From Harmothoe impar (Eukaryota; Annelida; Polychaeta; Phyllodocida; Polynoidae), in assembly GCA_947462335.1 (NCBI GenBank), contig OX381721.1, positions 12,103,910 to 12,167,909 on the forward strand: a stretch of DNA of 64,000 nt, given 5' to 3'. Positions 62,601 through 64,000 of the stretch are shown here, in pieces; position 1 is the stretch's first letter; every line of letters starts with the position of its first letter. Below the pieces are notes generated by a model that was not told the origin of the DNA, did no database searches, and saw nothing but the letters and a program-made list of their open reading frames with translations. The translations under genes and the position numbers were made by a program.

Positions 62601-64000
62601 TTATGTTATTGTTTTGTAACACATGGTTAGTATGGGATTTATAGGTGGTGAGTGAGGCATGAGGTGAAGCATTGGCCTTTAGTTAGGTACAATGTGTGGA
62701 GTAGTAAATGTATTGCAATCAGTCTGGGGGATCTCTGTCAACTGACAGGGGCCACAGGGGCTCCTCTGTCTGTCCATCCCACACCACCCTATATTCTGAT
62801 GATCAAAGCATAACTCCACAGATTGGCTGATAACCACCCAGCAGACCACACGTCAAGTTAATCAGCCCGCAGGCCTGGTACACCAAGTTGGCAATTCAAT
62901 CAGAACTGGGTTGTGCAATATTACAGCTTAACTTGATGGAATCTTAGAAGTATGCCATAGATCTGCATAATTATGTTTGAGAAGGCTAATTAGAGGTCAT
63001 TTATATTGGGGAAAACCGAGCCACCGTTTTCAATATAGAAGGCACAACTCACTGTCACTGCAACACACGGTGAGCTTCTCTGCCATGTGTTAGATAACGT
63101 TTTATATTAATCATTAAACACTTACAATCACAGTGCTAGCACCATTGAGCATGGATGGCATGACTAACGTAGCATTGCTCATATCCTATGCAATAAGGCA
63201 AAGATCATTTGCCACTATACTGGGTCTTCTTATAATGGGTGGTTGTTCCCGATTAGTCCGACTATGTGCCAGTGAACCACCCAGACTCTTCCCTCCTACT
63301 CTGTCCCACCTCCATCCTTACCACACAATCTCCCCAGCTGCCCGACAGCTGCCCCGCACCACAGCTGTCTTCTAGCAGCTGATCTACACCACAACTGCCT
63401 CCTAAAAGCTTTAAACGCCACCTTCCAACCATGCCCGATTGTCAACCATTTCCATTCGACATGATTTGAAACAAAGAAATGGTCTTTCTTCAAAATGAGC
63501 GCACGTGACTCCACATCAATGTCATAGTAAAAAGCATCAAGGTATTCATATCCATATTGCTGTTGTTTTTGATCCGAATAAAGGAAGTGTGGCAATGCAA
63601 CGATGATTAAAAAACTCATTCGCTTTTCCTGACCTAGAAAAATATGGAAATCCGACACTATCCCAATACAGCAACAAGAGATGACTGTCACAATGCAACC
63701 AGCGTTTATGGATAGTATGTAGAAACACCTCACCTACCTGAACTTTGATTTCTGTAGTTCTTAACAAGTGACTCACCTGTAAAGACAAGGTAGACAGTTC
63801 TTACAATTATGTCGAGTGTCTATACAAAAGTTAGATAAATTCAACAATAGCAGGTTTCTGGTTGCTATAGTTAGCAATCATTTTTTTGGGGATTCGGGGA
63901 GTTTAGCATAAGAAGGTGTGTTGCAACAGCTTTCAGGAAATGTAATATGGACCCTATGCCAGGAGAACGCAGATTCATTTATGGTGCACTAATCATGTTG
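59680..64000. other. No gene recognised
   Basis: A region at 60750-61010 has ends reading ctcgcgacttagcac and (inverted) ctcgccggtttaaca. It contains gggcgctc/ggcgcttataagag words and may be a very diverged inverted-repeat element. The 145-codon minus frame at 63296-63733 has no start context, splice sites or family resemblance. Confidence 0.5.

Noticed and set aside
63296..63733. 145-codon minus frame
   Set aside because: No recognisable motif, start context or splice structure; within reach of chance for this window size.

Overview
The window is nuclear DNA of a multicellular animal, most likely an invertebrate bilaterian. Short open frames are bounded by spliceosomal splice sites and separated by kilobase introns. 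A nuclear-type tRNA-Asp gene heads a SINE-like element, and there are many non-autonomous DNA transposons. No bacterial-style operon, CRISPR array or phage gene is present. The species cannot be named from sequence alone. Every gene model here was assembled by eye from open frame, splice consensus and intron phase, and none is supported by transcripts.

Layout. Bases 1-4430 are repeat-rich: possible gene debris, a 164-bp minisatellite, two 110-bp foldback elements flanking tRNA-Asp with a SINE body, and an 848-bp element with perfect 28-bp inverted ends inside a (TA)n tract. Bases 4430-15480 hold no convincing gene. A second copy of the SINE body (minus) lies at 15484-15590, followed by an ETS-site promoter-like block (plus) at 16045-16109.

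From about 17.6 to 41.2 kb a minus-strand gene is the best supported locus. Its exons are at 41057-41221, 35157-35249, 25047-25118, 24151-24254, 23511-23636, 19455-19646 and 17664-17858, with further exons missing or outside the window. Exon phases are mutually compatible (mostly 1-1, then 1-0 and 0-0), except for a gap between 23.5 and 19.6 kb. One exon encodes a RING finger resembling that of invertebrate Rolling pebbles/TANC-type scaffold proteins. The family assignment is tentative.

Bases 44-50.7 kb hold a possible hydrophobic first exon (minus, 44161) and a possible small four-exon plus-strand gene (47918-50375). Both begin at an AAGATGGCGGC-like (YY1-type) start. Two diverged copies of a ~590-bp inverted-repeat element in opposite orientation flank this region. 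Both copies keep a CTCF-like and an RFX X-box-like motif. Bases 56.7-58.2 kb carry a frameshifted copy of a dispersed protein family seen in animal genomes. A possible plus-strand terminal exon lies at 59426-59679. The rest is non-coding as far as can be seen.
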